Shown one piece after another: positions 16,960-26,628 of a stretch of 64,000 bases of DNA. Both the position numbers and the translations under genes were made by a program. Source of the stretch: Parendozoicomonas callyspongiae (lineage in GTDB: Bacteria > Pseudomonadota > Gammaproteobacteria > Pseudomonadales > Endozoicomonadaceae); assembly GCF_023502345.1 (NCBI RefSeq), contig NZ_JAMFLX010000009.1, forward strand, positions 62,001 to 126,000, written 5' to 3'. Below the pieces are notes generated by a model, which searched no databases, had not been told where the DNA came from, and was given only the letters and a program-made list of their open reading frames with translations. Each line of letters begins with the position of its first letter. Position 1 is the stretch's first letter.

Positions 16960-18987
16960 ATGAACGGACTACAGGATTATCTGTCCCGCCTTTCAATAAG
17001 CCGCAAACTTGTTTTTGTCATGCTTGGCGTTGTGCTGGGTGTGGCATTTGTTTCCTGTGCCGTTCTGATTGTTTCCGCCTATCTAGTGTCCCGAAATAAC
17101 TTTGTTCCGGCCAATATTCAGGCTGTTTCTCGAATACTGACTGAACCGACTGTTCTCAACACTCTTCTGTCTGATCAGGATGAAGCGAAAAAAATCCTCC
17201 AGGTTGCCAGTGAATATTCACAGATTCAGGCCATCGCCATTTATTCCAGCGACAACCGTCTCTACGCCAGCTTTACCCACAAAGAGTTACCGATTTCTGA
17301 GGAAGCTCCTTCTGCAGCCGAAGATGAGACTCAGTACCTGAAAAGGGTTATAACCGGTGATGACCGCAGAATAACTCTCTTTATTCAGGCAGACCCATCT
17401 CTGCCCATCGACTTTTATGTGGGCATGACCATCGCGGTCATTATCATTCTGGTATTTATTCTTTTATTCAGCAGTCTGGCTGCGGGGATGATCAGGCGTT
17501 TTATTACTCAGCCGGTTCTGCACCTGATCAGTATTGCCAATACCGTTTCCATAGAGGAGAACTACGGAGTCCGGGCCCAGAAGTTCTATCACGATGAAAT
17601 TGGCATACTGGCGCAAACCTTCAATACCATGTTGAGCCGGATAGAAGCCCGGGATCAGCTTCTCACCAATGCCCGTGATAAAGCAGAACAGGCCAGCCTT
17701 AAGGCACAGGCTCTGGCTATTGAAACTCATATGAGTAATAAACAGCTGGAACAGGAAGTTCGCAACAGAAAGCAGACCGAGCGCCAGCTGACCCGTCTGC
17801 AAAGCCATCTGAACAGCATCGTTGACTCCATGCCTTCAGCCCTGGTGGCCGTTGATCAGGAGCTTGCCGTCGCTCAGTGGAATCGGGCCGCGACTGTGCT
17901 GACAGGTATTGATCATGATCGGGCTATGGGTGCTTATCTTGGGGATGTGATGCCGTTCCTGTCTGATTCATTGGAGCAGGTTCAGGATGCCCTTGATAAT
18001 GAATCAGCCGTCCAACTGGAAAAACTATCCCTGATTCTTCCCGGCGGTGAACGCAAGATGGACCTGATGATCTATCCGCTGACCGATGCTGACCAGCATG
18101 GCGCCGTTATCCGTCTGGACGATATAAGCCGCCGCCTGCAGCTGGAAGAGATGATGGTTCAGACGGAAAAAATGATGTCTGTGGGTGGACTGGCTGCTGG
18201 TATGGCCCATGAAATCAACAATCCGCTGGGAGCCATTCTGCAAAGCATTCAAACAATTCAGCGCCGAATGACACCAGAACTGGAAGCAAACCAGAAAACA
18301 GCCCGTGAGCTGGGTGTCTCTCTGGACTCAATCAATGCTTACTTCCGCACCAGAGACATCAACAAGTTCCTGGATAATATTCAAAGTGCAGGAGTGCGAG
18401 CCTCGCAGATTGTCTCCAATATGCTGCAGTTCAGCCGACGGGACAGCCGAATCCTGACTCCAACCGACCTGGATGACCTGATTCATAAAACCCTGGAAAT
18501 CGCGGCTTCAGATTTTAACCTGAAACAGGGTTTCGACTTTATGCGCATCTGTATCCAGCAGGATTTTGAAACTGATATGCCCTCCGTTCCCTGTATCCCC
18601 AATGAAATACAGCAGGTCTTACTGAACCTTCTAAAGAACGCAGCCCAGGCTATCAGCAAACGTAAAGAACCCGATTGGCAGGGACATATCACCATTCGCA
18701 CCCGAAAAGAGGGTGGTAAGGCTTTGATATCAGTTGAAGATAACGGCACAGGAATGACCGAGGATGTCAGCCGGAGAATCTTTGAACCATTCTTCACAAC
18801 CAAGGATATTGGCTCAGGAACCGGCCTGGGACTGTCTGTCTCTTACTTTATTATCACCAACAACCACAATGGAGCCCTGACGGTCAGCTCAACACTCGGT
18901 GTTGGAACCACCTTCACCGTCATGCTGAACCTTGACGAGAGTTTTACCGACTCAGGTGCTGCACTAAGTCCTGACAGGCTGATATAA
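16960..18987 (+). CDS. Membrane sensor histidine kinase (HAMP-PAS-HisKA-HATPase)
   Basis: 675-residue two-component kinase. A membrane helix at about 18-45 and another at about 150-175 bracket a ~100-residue periplasmic sensor. HAMP follows (about 176-230), then a coiled coil, a PAS domain (about 285-385), the dimerisation domain with phospho-acceptor His417 in MAHEINNPLG, and the ATPase domain with the N box NLLKNAAQA (~556), DNGTGM (~594) and GTGLGLSVS (~620). The HEINNPLG type is shared with NtrB-like kinases. No response regulator lies beside it, so partner and signal are unknown. It is between panE and nadC, with 63 and 39 bp gaps. Confidence 0.85.
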   Translation: MNGLQDYLSRLSISRKLVFVMLGVVLGVAFVSCAVLIVSAYLVSRNNFVPANIQAVSRILTEPTVLNTLLSDQDEAKKILQVASEYSQIQAIAIYSSDNRLYASFTHKELPISEEAPSAAEDETQYLKRVITGDDRRITLFIQADPSLPIDFYVGMTIAVIIILVFILLFSSLAAGMIRRFITQPVLHLISIANTVSIEENYGVRAQKFYHDEIGILAQTFNTMLSRIEARDQLLTNARDKAEQASLKAQALAIETHMSNKQLEQEVRNRKQTERQLTRLQSHLNSIVDSMPSALVAVDQELAVAQWNRAATVLTGIDHDRAMGAYLGDVMPFLSDSLEQVQDALDNESAVQLEKLSLILPGGERKMDLMIYPLTDADQHGAVIRLDDISRRLQLEEMMVQTEKMMSVGGLAAGMAHEINNPLGAILQSIQTIQRRMTPELEANQKTARELGVSLDSINAYFRTRDINKFLDNIQSAGVRASQIVSNMLQFSRRDSRILTPTDLDDLIHKTLEIAASDFNLKQGFDFMRICIQQDFETDMPSVPCIPNEIQQVLLNLLKNAAQAISKRKEPDWQGHITIRTRKEGGKALISVEDNGTGMTEDVSRRIFEPFFTTKDIGSGTGLGLSVSYFIITNNHNGALTVSSTLGVGTTFTVMLNLDESFTDSGAALSPDRLI

Positions 18988-19026
18988 TTCCGGGCTCGCC
19001 TAACAATAACAGATCAGATCTCTTCT

Positions 19027-19878
19027 ATGGCAGCATCCCTTCAGCAGGCGGTCATTAATAATGTCCGGCAGGCTTTGGCCGAGGATATCGGCTCGGGTGA
19101 TATCACCGCGCAACTGATTCCACAGGAACAGCACGGGACTGCCAGAGTGATCACCCGCGACAAAGCGGTGATCTGTGGCCAGCCCTGGGTCAATGAAGTT
19201 TTTCGTCAGGTTAACCCTGAAATTGTTGTGGACTGGCAGGTTCCGGAAGGTGGCCAGGCTGATGCCGGTACAACCCTGTTTACAGTTTCCGGTCCGGCAC
19301 AGGGACTGCTCACAGGAGAGAGAGCGGCTTTGAATTTCCTGCAGCTACTCTCTGGCACTGCAACCTGTTGCCAGGTTTATGCTTACCAGGTTGCGGGGAC
19401 AGGGGTCAAACTGCTTGATACCCGAAAAACCATCCCCGGACTGAGACTGGCGCAAAAGTATGCTGTCCGTACAGGTAGCTGTCATAACCACAGAATTGGT
19501 TTATATGACGCTTTCCTTATTAAGGAAAATCATATTACCGCCTGCGGAAGTATTGAAGCCGCTGTCACTTCAGCCCGCCAGCTGGCACCTGGAAAGCCTG
19601 TAGAAGTTGAGGTTGAGTCTTTAGAAGAATTGCAGCGAGCTCTGGAGTGCGGCTCAGATATTGTCATGCTCGACAACTTTTCACTGGATGACCTGAAGCA
19701 GGCTGTCCATATCAACCAGACTGATTTCAATGGGAAGGCTCAGCTGGAAGCATCTGGCGGAATTACCTTTAACACCCTGCGTCCCATTGCCGAGACTGGG
19801 GTGGATTACATATCCATAGGAGCCCTCACCAAAAGTTGCAGGGCCATTGATCTTTCCATGCGATTTACCAGCATGTGA
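19027..19878 (+). CDS. nadC: Nicotinate-nucleotide pyrophosphorylase (quinolinate phosphoribosyltransferase)
   Basis: Converts quinolinate and PRPP to nicotinate mononucleotide, the step committing quinolinate to NAD. 283 residues, normal length. Family marks are the N-terminal [14 protein letters not shown], the substrate-binding [16 protein letters not shown], the [12 protein letters not shown] loop and the terminal barrel segments [18 protein letters not shown] and LEASGGI. galE starts 19 bp downstream, so the two are probably transcribed together although their pathways are unrelated. Confidence 0.95.
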   Translation: MAASLQQAVINNVRQALAEDIGSGDITAQLIPQEQHGTARVITRDKAVICGQPWVNEVFRQVNPEIVVDWQVPEGGQADAGTTLFTVSGPAQGLLTGERAALNFLQLLSGTATCCQVYAYQVAGTGVKLLDTRKTIPGLRLAQKYAVRTGSCHNHRIGLYDAFLIKENHITACGSIEAAVTSARQLAPGKPVEVEVESLEELQRALECGSDIVMLDNFSLDDLKQAVHINQTDFNGKAQLEASGGITFNTLRPIAETGVDYISIGALTKSCRAIDLSMRFTSM

Positions 19879-19897
19879 TATGCAGGACGAGATAACC

Positions 19898-20920
19898 ATG
19901 AAAAAGACAATTCTTGTCACAGGTGGAGCTGGCTATATCGGCAGCCACACTTGTGTTGAGCTCCTGAAAGGGGATCATGACGTTGTTGTACTGGATAACC
20001 TGTGCAACAGCTCCCCGGAAGCCTTGAAGCGAGTGGAGAAAATCACCGGACGTGGCGTGACCTTTGTAGAAGGAGATATTCGGGATCGTAATATCCTGAA
20101 GGAACTGTTCAGCAGTTATGAGTTCGATTCCGTTATTCACTTTGCAGGGCTGAAAGCTGTCGGAGAATCCTGCTCTATTCCACTGCACTACTACGACAAC
20201 AACGTCAGCGGCACCGTTATCCTGTGTCAGGAAATGGCTAACCACGGTGTTTTCAATATCGTATTCAGCTCTTCTGCCACCGTTTACGGAGATCCTGCCA
20301 GTCTGCCTATCCGTGAAGACTTCCCCCTGTCTGCCACCAACCCTTACGGCCGTTCAAAGCTGATGGTCGAGGAAGTGCTGGGTGATCTTTACAAGTCTGA
20401 TAACCGCTGGAATATAGCCCTTCTCCGTTACTTCAATCCGGCCGGTGCTCATGAATCCGGTCTGATTGGCGAAGACCCCAATGATATCCCCAACAACCTT
20501 ATGCCCTATATCAGTCAGGTAGCTATCGGCATGAGAGAACAACTCTCTGTCTTCGGTGGTGATTACCCGACTCCTGACGGCACTGGCGTGCGTGACTACA
20601 TTCATGTCGTTGATCTGGCCATCGGCCACGTCAAGGCCATTGAAAAGCTGCGTACTGGCTGTGGTATCAAAGCCTGGAACCTTGGTGTTGGCCAAGGCCA
20701 GAGTGTTCTGGAAATGGTTTCTGCTTTTGAGAAGGCTTCGGAGCGCCCTGTTCCCTATCAGATCGTTGATCGTCGCCCTGGCGATATTGCGGAGTGCTGG
20801 GCAGACGCGGCCCTCGCAGCAGAAGATCTGGGCTGGAAAGCAGAGAAAAGCCTGGAAAATATGATGGCCGATGCATGGCGCTGGCAGTCACAGAACCCTA
20901 ACGGCTACCGCGATGCCTGA
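19898..20920 (+). CDS. galE: UDP-glucose 4-epimerase
   Basis: Interconverts UDP-glucose and UDP-galactose with tightly bound NAD, supplying galactose for LPS or capsule. I use ATG 19898, since [13 protein letters not shown]-like sequence then follows directly ([18 protein letters not shown]); AGGACGAG lies upstream. The product is 340 residues (E. coli 338). The SDR catalytic set is visible: Ser/Thr in [11 protein letters not shown], with Tyr and Lys in NPYGRSK. An upstream in-frame ATG at 19847 would overlap nadC and adds a non-family extension. There are no other gal genes nearby. Confidence 0.93.
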   Translation: MKKTILVTGGAGYIGSHTCVELLKGDHDVVVLDNLCNSSPEALKRVEKITGRGVTFVEGDIRDRNILKELFSSYEFDSVIHFAGLKAVGESCSIPLHYYDNNVSGTVILCQEMANHGVFNIVFSSSATVYGDPASLPIREDFPLSATNPYGRSKLMVEEVLGDLYKSDNRWNIALLRYFNPAGAHESGLIGEDPNDIPNNLMPYISQVAIGMREQLSVFGGDYPTPDGTGVRDYIHVVDLAIGHVKAIEKLRTGCGIKAWNLGVGQGQSVLEMVSAFEKASERPVPYQIVDRRPGDIAECWADAALAAEDLGWKAEKSLENMMADAWRWQSQNPNGYRDA

Positions 20921-20998
20921 GCTGGTGTAGCAAGATAAACAAAATGCCTGATAGCCTCTGCCGATAAGCCTTTCATTGAATGCTGCCAGGGGCTTGTT

Positions 20999-22669
20999 AT
21001 GTTTCGCTTATTTTCCTTTATTTTTCTCCTATCCCTCAATCACTTTGCTCAAGCCGAGTGCAAAGACATTCCTCAAGAGCAGCTGCAGCAGGAACTTGAT
21101 GCGCTGCTACAGGCCATTTCATTTAACAACAAACGCTATGAAGCTGGAAAACCGGCCATTAATGATGATGAGTATGATGCCCTGATCAAACAGCAGCGCT
21201 CTCTGAGCCGCTGCCTGAAAAAATCTTCCGAGATAACAAGCGAAACAACACCACCGCTGGATAACAGACATAGATTCCCCATGGGCAGCCTGAACAAAGC
21301 CGAAGGCAAAGGTGATGTGGTCAGTTTTCTTGAACGGGCCAAAAGGCTGGGAACCCCTGTTATTGTTCAACCGAAAATTGATGGTATCGCCATCGAACTG
21401 GTCTATCACAAAGGAAGCCTGGTTCAGGCTTTGAGCCGGGGCCAGTGGCGGAGCGGCCAAGGCCTGGACCTGCTGACAAAAGTGAAGCAGATTCGGGCTG
21501 TACCAGACAATATTCCCAGCAATCTGACAGAAGTGGTTATTCATGGAGAGCTGTACGCCTTCCCCTCGAATGAGGAAGCCCAGAAGTCGGCCTCATCCAG
21601 GCATTATGTGGCAGGGCTTATGAACCGCCAAAAAGCTCCAAGGGAAGAACTGGAGAAGCTGCAGTTTTTTCCCTGGCACTGGGTAAACAGCCCAAGTGCC
21701 TCCCTGCGCAGGAATTCAAGTCAGCTTGAAGAGTGGGGGCTGGCCAGCACATCCGGTTATATCCATCTGGTTCAGGATCTGGATGATATTGCTACCCTTC
21801 GCCGAAGCTATGACCTCAAAAATCAAAGGCTGGAGCTACCTCTGGATGGCATTGTCATCAAAATGGATAACCAGATCATCCAGAAGAAACTGGGTCATAA
21901 CGATGGAACTCCTTACTGGGCTATAGCCTGGAAATTCCAGCCTCAGGCCACGGCTACAAAGGTCTCTGATATCCGCTGGACTATTGGCCGGACCGGGCAA
22001 ATAACTGTTCTGCTGGATATTGAGCCTGTTACCCTTCAGGGCATTGATATAGAAACGCTCAATGCTGGCCCAGTCGAATATGTCCAGACACTGAATATTG
22101 CCAAATCTGATACCATAACGATTGCGTTAAAAGGCTCAAGTACTCCCGTTATGGGGAAAGTCATCGTCCGCCCTTCAAGCCGTGAACTCGCGGAATTACC
22201 AGATCAAGCTCACTACAATGGACTGACCTGTCTCCAGCTCTCCACGGCCTGTCAGAAGCAATTCATAGCCCGGGTGAAGTGGCTCACAGGGAAGCATGGC
22301 TTAGATTTACCCAACTTTAATCAAAACCATATTGAAGAATTGGTTGATAAAGGAAGGCTGAAGAAGATAAGCGATATTTTCTCTTTAAAAGCTCCTGAAG
22401 ATATCTCTGCAGAAGCTGAGAAAATTCTAAGTAAGCCAGACCTCTCTCTTTCACAAACAATTCGGGCACTTAGCATTCCTGAAGTTGGCCGCAAAAAATC
22501 ATTATGGCTTGCAGAGAAGGCCAAGAACTGGAATACCATTCTTGATAGCAGTCCAAACCAAATACAGTTATGGTTAAAAATGACTCAGAATGAAGCTAGA
22601 ACCGTAATAGAATACTTAAACAACAAGGAAGTTCACTCGGTGTTAAATCGCCTTAATATAAGCCACTAG
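20999..22669 (+). CDS. ligB: NAD-dependent DNA ligase LigB with signal-like N-terminus
   Basis: 556-residue LigB-type ligase (E. coli LigB 560), which seals nicks using NAD. The adenylation domain has the catalytic Lys126 in QPKIDGIAIEL (KxDG), followed by LDGIVIKMD and WAIAWKFQPQ, then an OB fold (WTIGRTGQITVLLDIEPV). The C-terminal part is shortened relative to LigA: HhH-like segments are present (LSIPEVGRK) but no BRCT domain and only a partial Cys set. The first ~20 residues look like a Sec signal peptide (LFSFIFLLSLNHFAQA), which LigB of E. coli also seems to have. It converges on pilA across a terminator. Confidence 0.88.
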   Translation: MFRLFSFIFLLSLNHFAQAECKDIPQEQLQQELDALLQAISFNNKRYEAGKPAINDDEYDALIKQQRSLSRCLKKSSEITSETTPPLDNRHRFPMGSLNKAEGKGDVVSFLERAKRLGTPVIVQPKIDGIAIELVYHKGSLVQALSRGQWRSGQGLDLLTKVKQIRAVPDNIPSNLTEVVIHGELYAFPSNEEAQKSASSRHYVAGLMNRQKAPREELEKLQFFPWHWVNSPSASLRRNSSQLEEWGLASTSGYIHLVQDLDDIATLRRSYDLKNQRLELPLDGIVIKMDNQIIQKKLGHNDGTPYWAIAWKFQPQATATKVSDIRWTIGRTGQITVLLDIEPVTLQGIDIETLNAGPVEYVQTLNIAKSDTITIALKGSSTPVMGKVIVRPSSRELAELPDQAHYNGLTCLQLSTACQKQFIARVKWLTGKHGLDLPNFNQNHIEELVDKGRLKKISDIFSLKAPEDISAEAEKILSKPDLSLSQTIRALSIPEVGRKKSLWLAEKAKNWNTILDSSPNQIQLWLKMTQNEARTVIEYLNNKEVHSVLNRLNISH

Positions 22670-22711
22670 GTTGCGACAATTTCTTATTAAGGCAACAAAT
22701 CAGAACCTATA

Positions 22712-22740
22712 AAAAAACCGGGATATAATCCCGGTTTTTT
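22712..22740. terminator. Bidirectional terminator between ligB and pilA
   Basis: Perfect 13-bp inverted repeat with an ATA loop; each arm begins with six A and ends with six T around CCGGGAT. It lies 42 bp after the ligB stop and 20 bp after pilA on the opposite strand, and works in both directions. Confidence 0.92.
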
Positions 22741-22760
22741 ATACCTCTAAGAGGTGCTTA

Positions 22761-23237
22761 TTATCTGCAGTTAGCAGGCAGATAGTTAGAAGCCACACCA
22801 TTCGTTGCAGCAGCCTGGCAAGTCCAGGCAATCGCACCTGAAGAAACTGTTGCAAAAAGATCTAAGCCGTTGTTTGTACCATCCACTTTGCTGTTATAAA
22901 CAATAGCGATTTTCGCACAGCTAGTAGCGCTGTTAGGGCAGCCAGTTGTTTCAGAGCTGACTGTTACGCTAGTCACAGCATTACCTGAAATGTCGGTAGC
23001 ACTTGCAATACCTGCATCTGAGTTACTGGTTGGCCAGGAACCTTCTGATGAGTAAAACTCAGTTACAGCGCCTTTTGCACCAGAGGCAAGACTTAGACCT
23101 TCAGATACGTGAGCACGCTTGGTGTAATCCTGATAGGCCGGTATGGCAACCGCTGCCAGAATGCCCATGATTGCCACAACGATCATCAGTTCGATCAATG
23201 TGAAGCCTTGTTGTTTACCTGTCGCATTAAATTTCAT
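22761..23237 (-). CDS. pilA: Type IV major pilin PilA
   Basis: Prepilin of the type IVa pilus. The 158-residue product has an 11-residue leader ending in KQQG, then F(+1)TLIE(+5)[22 protein letters not shown], the classic class IVa start; prepilin peptidase would cut after Gly11 and methylate Phe. The globular domain is Ser/Thr/Gly-rich with four Cys, the last pair closing a C-terminal disulfide loop ending in NCR. AAAGGAGTGA lies five bases before the ATG. Transcription is probably from the sigma-54 promoter at 23280. pilB is divergent, 460 bp away. Confidence 0.95.
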   Translation of the reverse strand: MKFNATGKQQGFTLIELMIVVAIMGILAAVAIPAYQDYTKRAHVSEGLSLASGAKGAVTEFYSSEGSWPTSNSDAGIASATDISGNAVTSVTVSSETTGCPNSATSCAKIAIVYNSKVDGTNNGLDLFATVSSGAIAWTCQAAATNGVASNYLPANCR

Positions 23238-23279
23238 AATTCACTCCTTTGAATTATTTTTCAGACCCAACTCAATAGT

Positions 23280-23296
23280 AGCAACTAATAAGCCAA
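23280..23296 (-). promoter_or_regulatory. Sigma-54 promoter of pilA
   Basis: On the minus strand TTGGCTTATTAGTTGCT matches the -24/-12 consensus: GG and GC elements with exactly ten bases between them. It ends 42 bp upstream of the pilA start codon. Sigma-54 control of pilA, usually with the PilS/PilR pair, is established in Pseudomonas and relatives. No pilSR genes are in this window. Confidence 0.8.
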
Positions 23297-23478
23297 TTCA
23301 CCTATTGATTTCCAAACACTCTTCACCGGTTGGTAATTATCACTTTATGGAGTGAAAACAGCCCAATTAAGAACTTTTGAAATAAAATCATTGGTTATAA
23401 ATAACAAAACGCAATATTAGGAAGAAGCATCCACTTTAAAAAATGTCAGCTTTCAACACTTAAAATGGAGAAAATGAC

Positions 23479-23509
23479 AAATCAAATGCAAATCAAATGC
23501 AAATCAAAG
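23479..23509. repeat. Short 11-bp direct repeats upstream of pilA/pilB
   Basis: AAATCAAATGC occurs twice head to tail (23479-23489 and 23490-23500), followed by a partial third copy (AAATCAAAGG). It lies about 180 bp upstream of the sigma-54 promoter, where an enhancer-binding protein such as PilR could bind; that role is conjecture. Confidence 0.5.
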
Positions 23510-23697
23510 GGCAAATAAAAATCTGAGATAATTCAAAAACCAAACATTTATATAGAGATAGAAACTTGCGCTTGATTACAAAGTCAATTAGATACCGTCA
23601 ACCACAAGATTCATCCCTTTTATAGCTGACTGAGTAAGCGCATATGAATAAGCGCATATATCATTTTTATAAATGATATCGAATCCAAACATATCCA

Positions 23698-25398
23698 ATG
23701 AGTGAAAGTCCGCTTCCCGGTCTGGCCCGCAGATTAATCACAGAAGGGCTGATAGATGAGAAAACTGCCAGGGTCGCAGTTAAAGCCGCTCATATTAATA
23801 AAACCCCTCTAATTACTCATATTGTTCGCAGTGAACTTGTAAGCGGATACGCCATAGCGAAGCTTAATTCTGAGATATTTGGTATACCAATTATTGATAT
23901 TGATGCTATCGAACTGGAACATGTCCCTCACGATGCCATCAGCGAAAAACTGGTGCGCCAACACAGAACAATTCCTTTATTCAAGCGTGGTAACAAATTG
24001 TTCGTAGGGGTATCAGACCCAACCGACGAAAAGGCTATTGAAGAGATTCGCTTCAGCAGTGGCAATATCGAGCTGATCCTTGTCGAAGAAAACAAGCTCA
24101 GCAACGCTGTCGAAAAGACACTTGAAACAGTTACTCAGGATCTTGGCGATCTGGATGACGAAGAGCTGAACAACCTAGATATTGACCACATGGGCAAAGA
24201 GCACGAGGAGGATATCGAAGCCAGAAATGAAGATGCTCCAATTGTTAAGTTCGTGCATAAGATGCTCCTTACTGCCATTAAACTCGGTGCATCCGACCTT
24301 CACTTTGAGCCTTACGAAAAGAGTTATCGTATTCGCTTTCGCATTGATGGCGTCATGCAGTCCGTTGCTCAGCCCCCTATTGGGCTGGCTCCCAAACTGT
24401 CTTCACGTCTGAAAATCATGTCTAACATGGATATTTCCGAGCGCCGCAAGCCTCAGGATGGTCGTATCAAGCTTAAGCTTTCTAAAACAAAAGCAATTGA
24501 TTTTCGGGTCAATACACTTCCTACTCTGTGGGGAGAAAAGATTGTACTTCGTATTCTTGACCCTTCCAGCGCCAAAATGGGCATTGATGCCCTGGGGTAC
24601 GAAAAAGACCAAAAGAAAATGTATCTCAAAGCGCTCGAACAGCCCCAGGGAATGATCCTGGTAACCGGTCCAACAGGCTCTGGTAAAACAGTATCTCTTT
24701 ATACGGGTCTAAATATTTTGAATACGGTTGAAAGGAATATATCTACAGCAGAGGACCCGGTGGAAATCAATTTGGAAGGTATCAACCAAGTTAATGTGAA
24801 TCCCAGGCAAGGTATGGATTTTACCCAGGCCCTGAGAGCATTCCTTCGTCAAGACCCTGATATCATCATGGTGGGTGAGATACGAGATATTGAAACTGCC
24901 AACATCGCTATAAAAGCAGCCCAGACTGGCCACATGGTGATGTCGACCCTGCACACCAACAGCGCGCCAGAAACACTTACCCGTTTATTAAACATGGGAG
25001 TGGCAGCTTTCAATTTGGCTACTTCAGTTAACCTGATAATTGCCCAGCGCCTGGGAAGAAAACTCTGCAACTCCTGCAAAATCAAACAAGATATCCCTGT
25101 TGAAACTCTGCTTGAACAAGGTTTTACCACCGATCAAGCATCAAGTGCCACCATTTATACCCATGATCCCAGCGGGTGTGACAAATGCAACAGGGGCTAT
25201 AAAGGTCGGGTAGGTATTTATGAGGTTGTTGAGATCACTCAAAATCTGCAGAAAATTATTATGGAAGAAGGCAATGCAATGCAAATAGCAGAACAAGCTC
25301 AGAAAGAAGGCTTTCTTAACCTTAGACAAGCAGGGCTTTTAAAAGTACTGAAAGGCACAACCAGCCTGGAGGAGATAAACCGGGTTACTCTGGATTAA
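23698..25398 (+). CDS. pilB: Type IV pilus assembly ATPase PilB
   Basis: Hexameric cytoplasmic motor that powers pilus extension. 566 residues. N-terminal MshEN-type domain (about 1-150), then the secretion ATPase core: Walker A GPTGSGKT near 324, the Asp box around STAEDPVEINLEGINQ, Walker B DPDIIMVGEIRD near 387, the His box MSTLHTNSAPET, and the tetracysteine zinc site CNSC...CDKC. It is of the PilB type rather than GspE or PilT by length and the EDPVEI context. It is followed by cca, not by pilC/pilD as in most relatives. No clear ribosome site precedes the ATG. Confidence 0.93.
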   Translation: MSESPLPGLARRLITEGLIDEKTARVAVKAAHINKTPLITHIVRSELVSGYAIAKLNSEIFGIPIIDIDAIELEHVPHDAISEKLVRQHRTIPLFKRGNKLFVGVSDPTDEKAIEEIRFSSGNIELILVEENKLSNAVEKTLETVTQDLGDLDDEELNNLDIDHMGKEHEEDIEARNEDAPIVKFVHKMLLTAIKLGASDLHFEPYEKSYRIRFRIDGVMQSVAQPPIGLAPKLSSRLKIMSNMDISERRKPQDGRIKLKLSKTKAIDFRVNTLPTLWGEKIVLRILDPSSAKMGIDALGYEKDQKKMYLKALEQPQGMILVTGPTGSGKTVSLYTGLNILNTVERNISTAEDPVEINLEGINQVNVNPRQGMDFTQALRAFLRQDPDIIMVGEIRDIETANIAIKAAQTGHMVMSTLHTNSAPETLTRLLNMGVAAFNLATSVNLIIAQRLGRKLCNSCKIKQDIPVETLLEQGFTTDQASSATIYTHDPSGCDKCNRGYKGRVGIYEVVEITQNLQKIIMEEGNAMQIAEQAQKEGFLNLRQAGLLKVLKGTTSLEEINRVTLD

Positions 25399-25463
25399 CC
25401 GATTTTCAGAACCATTCTATTTCAACTCTTGGTACACTTCTCTTTTATTTCCCTAAACCGTTC

Positions 25464-26594
25464 ATGGATGTCAGTGTGGGTATACAAACATACCTGGTTG
25501 GTGGTGCCGTTCGCGATGAGCTTCTGGGGCTCCCGGTAAAAGATAAAGACTGGGTTGTCACAGGCGCCACACCCGAAGATATGATCAAGAAGGGGTTTCG
25601 CCCTGTAGGGCAGGATTTCCCGGTATTTTTACACCCAAAAACCAAAGAAGAATATGCGCTGGCCCGTACAGAAAAGAAGTCGGGTCATGGCTATGCCGGG
25701 TTTACCTTTTTTACCTCTCCAGATATCACCGTTGAAGAAGACCTCCTGCGCCGGGATCTCACAATCAATGCCATAGCCAAGGACGATCAGGGAAACCTGA
25801 TTGACCCATATCGCGGCCAGAAGGATATTCAAAAGAAATTGCTGCGTCATATTTCCCCAGCATTCCGCGAAGATCCTCTGCGCATCCTGCGTGTAGCACG
25901 GTTTGCTGCACGCTTTGCTCCCTTGGGATTTCAGGTGGCAGATGAAACTCGTGAACTAATGCGGGAAATGGTTCAGGAAGGAGAAGCAGCCTGGCTTGTT
26001 GCCGAGCGAGTCTGGCAGGAAACTTTGAGAGCACTGGGTGAGAATGATCCTGCACGATACTTCTTTGAACTGATCGAAGCCGATGCCCTTAGCGTTGTTA
26101 TGCCTGAAATTGCCAGCAACTTTCAAAGTTTATCGTCAGTGCAGGCAAAAGCACTGACTCTTGCCCAAAAAGATAATGCCGAAGCAGAAATTCGTTTTGC
26201 CTGTGCAGTTAACTCTGCAGCCCAATCAAACTTCGATAATGTTCAGTCCCTTTGTACTCGAATGAAGACACCAAAGCAGTTCAAAGAGGTTGCCGAACTA
26301 TCAGCAAAATTACTGGCTATCTGGCAGGAAGAACCTTTTTCACCTGAAGTACGTTTGAGTATTCTTCAGCAAGCAGACGGGTTTCGTCGTAAGGATCGTT
26401 TTTTCCTTATTCTTAGAGCCTGCTCATTTCTCTGTGAAGCTGCTGATAAGAAAGCCTTTCCGAAGGATCAATTAATTTCAGACTTGGAAAAGTGCACCCA
26501 GATCGCAGTGAAGGCATTTGTTGATCAAGGATTAAAAGGCAAAGAACTTGCCGAAGCTATTCAGGCAGAAAGATTAAGAGTCATTTCACTTTAA
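25464..26594 (+). CDS. cca: CCA-adding tRNA nucleotidyltransferase
   Basis: Adds or repairs the 3' CCA of tRNAs without a nucleic acid template. 376 residues, a class II enzyme. The head domain shows YLVGGAVRDELLG, the catalytic pair in VKDKDWVV, the EEDLLRRDLTINAIA motif, and the DPLRILRVARFAARF ribose-recognition segment. It is shorter than the 412-residue E. coli enzyme, which bears an HD phosphohydrolase domain; I see no clear HD motif, so that domain is probably missing. The order cca / folK-like / folB / tsaD / rpsU matches Pseudomonas. Confidence 0.93.
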   Translation: MDVSVGIQTYLVGGAVRDELLGLPVKDKDWVVTGATPEDMIKKGFRPVGQDFPVFLHPKTKEEYALARTEKKSGHGYAGFTFFTSPDITVEEDLLRRDLTINAIAKDDQGNLIDPYRGQKDIQKKLLRHISPAFREDPLRILRVARFAARFAPLGFQVADETRELMREMVQEGEAAWLVAERVWQETLRALGENDPARYFFELIEADALSVVMPEIASNFQSLSSVQAKALTLAQKDNAEAEIRFACAVNSAAQSNFDNVQSLCTRMKTPKQFKEVAELSAKLLAIWQEEPFSPEVRLSILQQADGFRRKDRFFLILRACSFLCEAADKKAFPKDQLISDLEKCTQIAVKAFVDQGLKGKELAEAIQAERLRVISL

Positions 26595-26599
26595 GATAA

Positions 26600-26628
26600 C
26601 AGGCAGCCTGAAAGTATCAGGCTGCCTG
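26600..26628. terminator. Hairpin between cca and folK-like gene
   Basis: Perfect 12-bp stem around AAGTA. Its right arm includes the stop codon of the convergent folK-like gene. There is no run of T on either side, so termination may be weak or may need Rho. Confidence 0.55.

Larger units (their letters stand above)
23238..23697. other. pilA-pilB intergenic region
   Basis: 460 bp, strongly AT-rich, between the divergent pilA and pilB starts. Besides the sigma-54 promoter and the 11-bp repeats it contains two copies of TAAGCGCATAT (near 23636 and 23651) and the inverted repeat ATATCATTT/AAATGATAT near 23659-23681, just before pilB. These could be regulator sites for pilB. I find no gene here. 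Confidence 0.5.

Noticed and set aside
23479-23509. Possible CRISPR or phage repeats upstream of pilA
   Set aside because: Only 2.7 short head-to-tail copies, no spacers, no cas genes.
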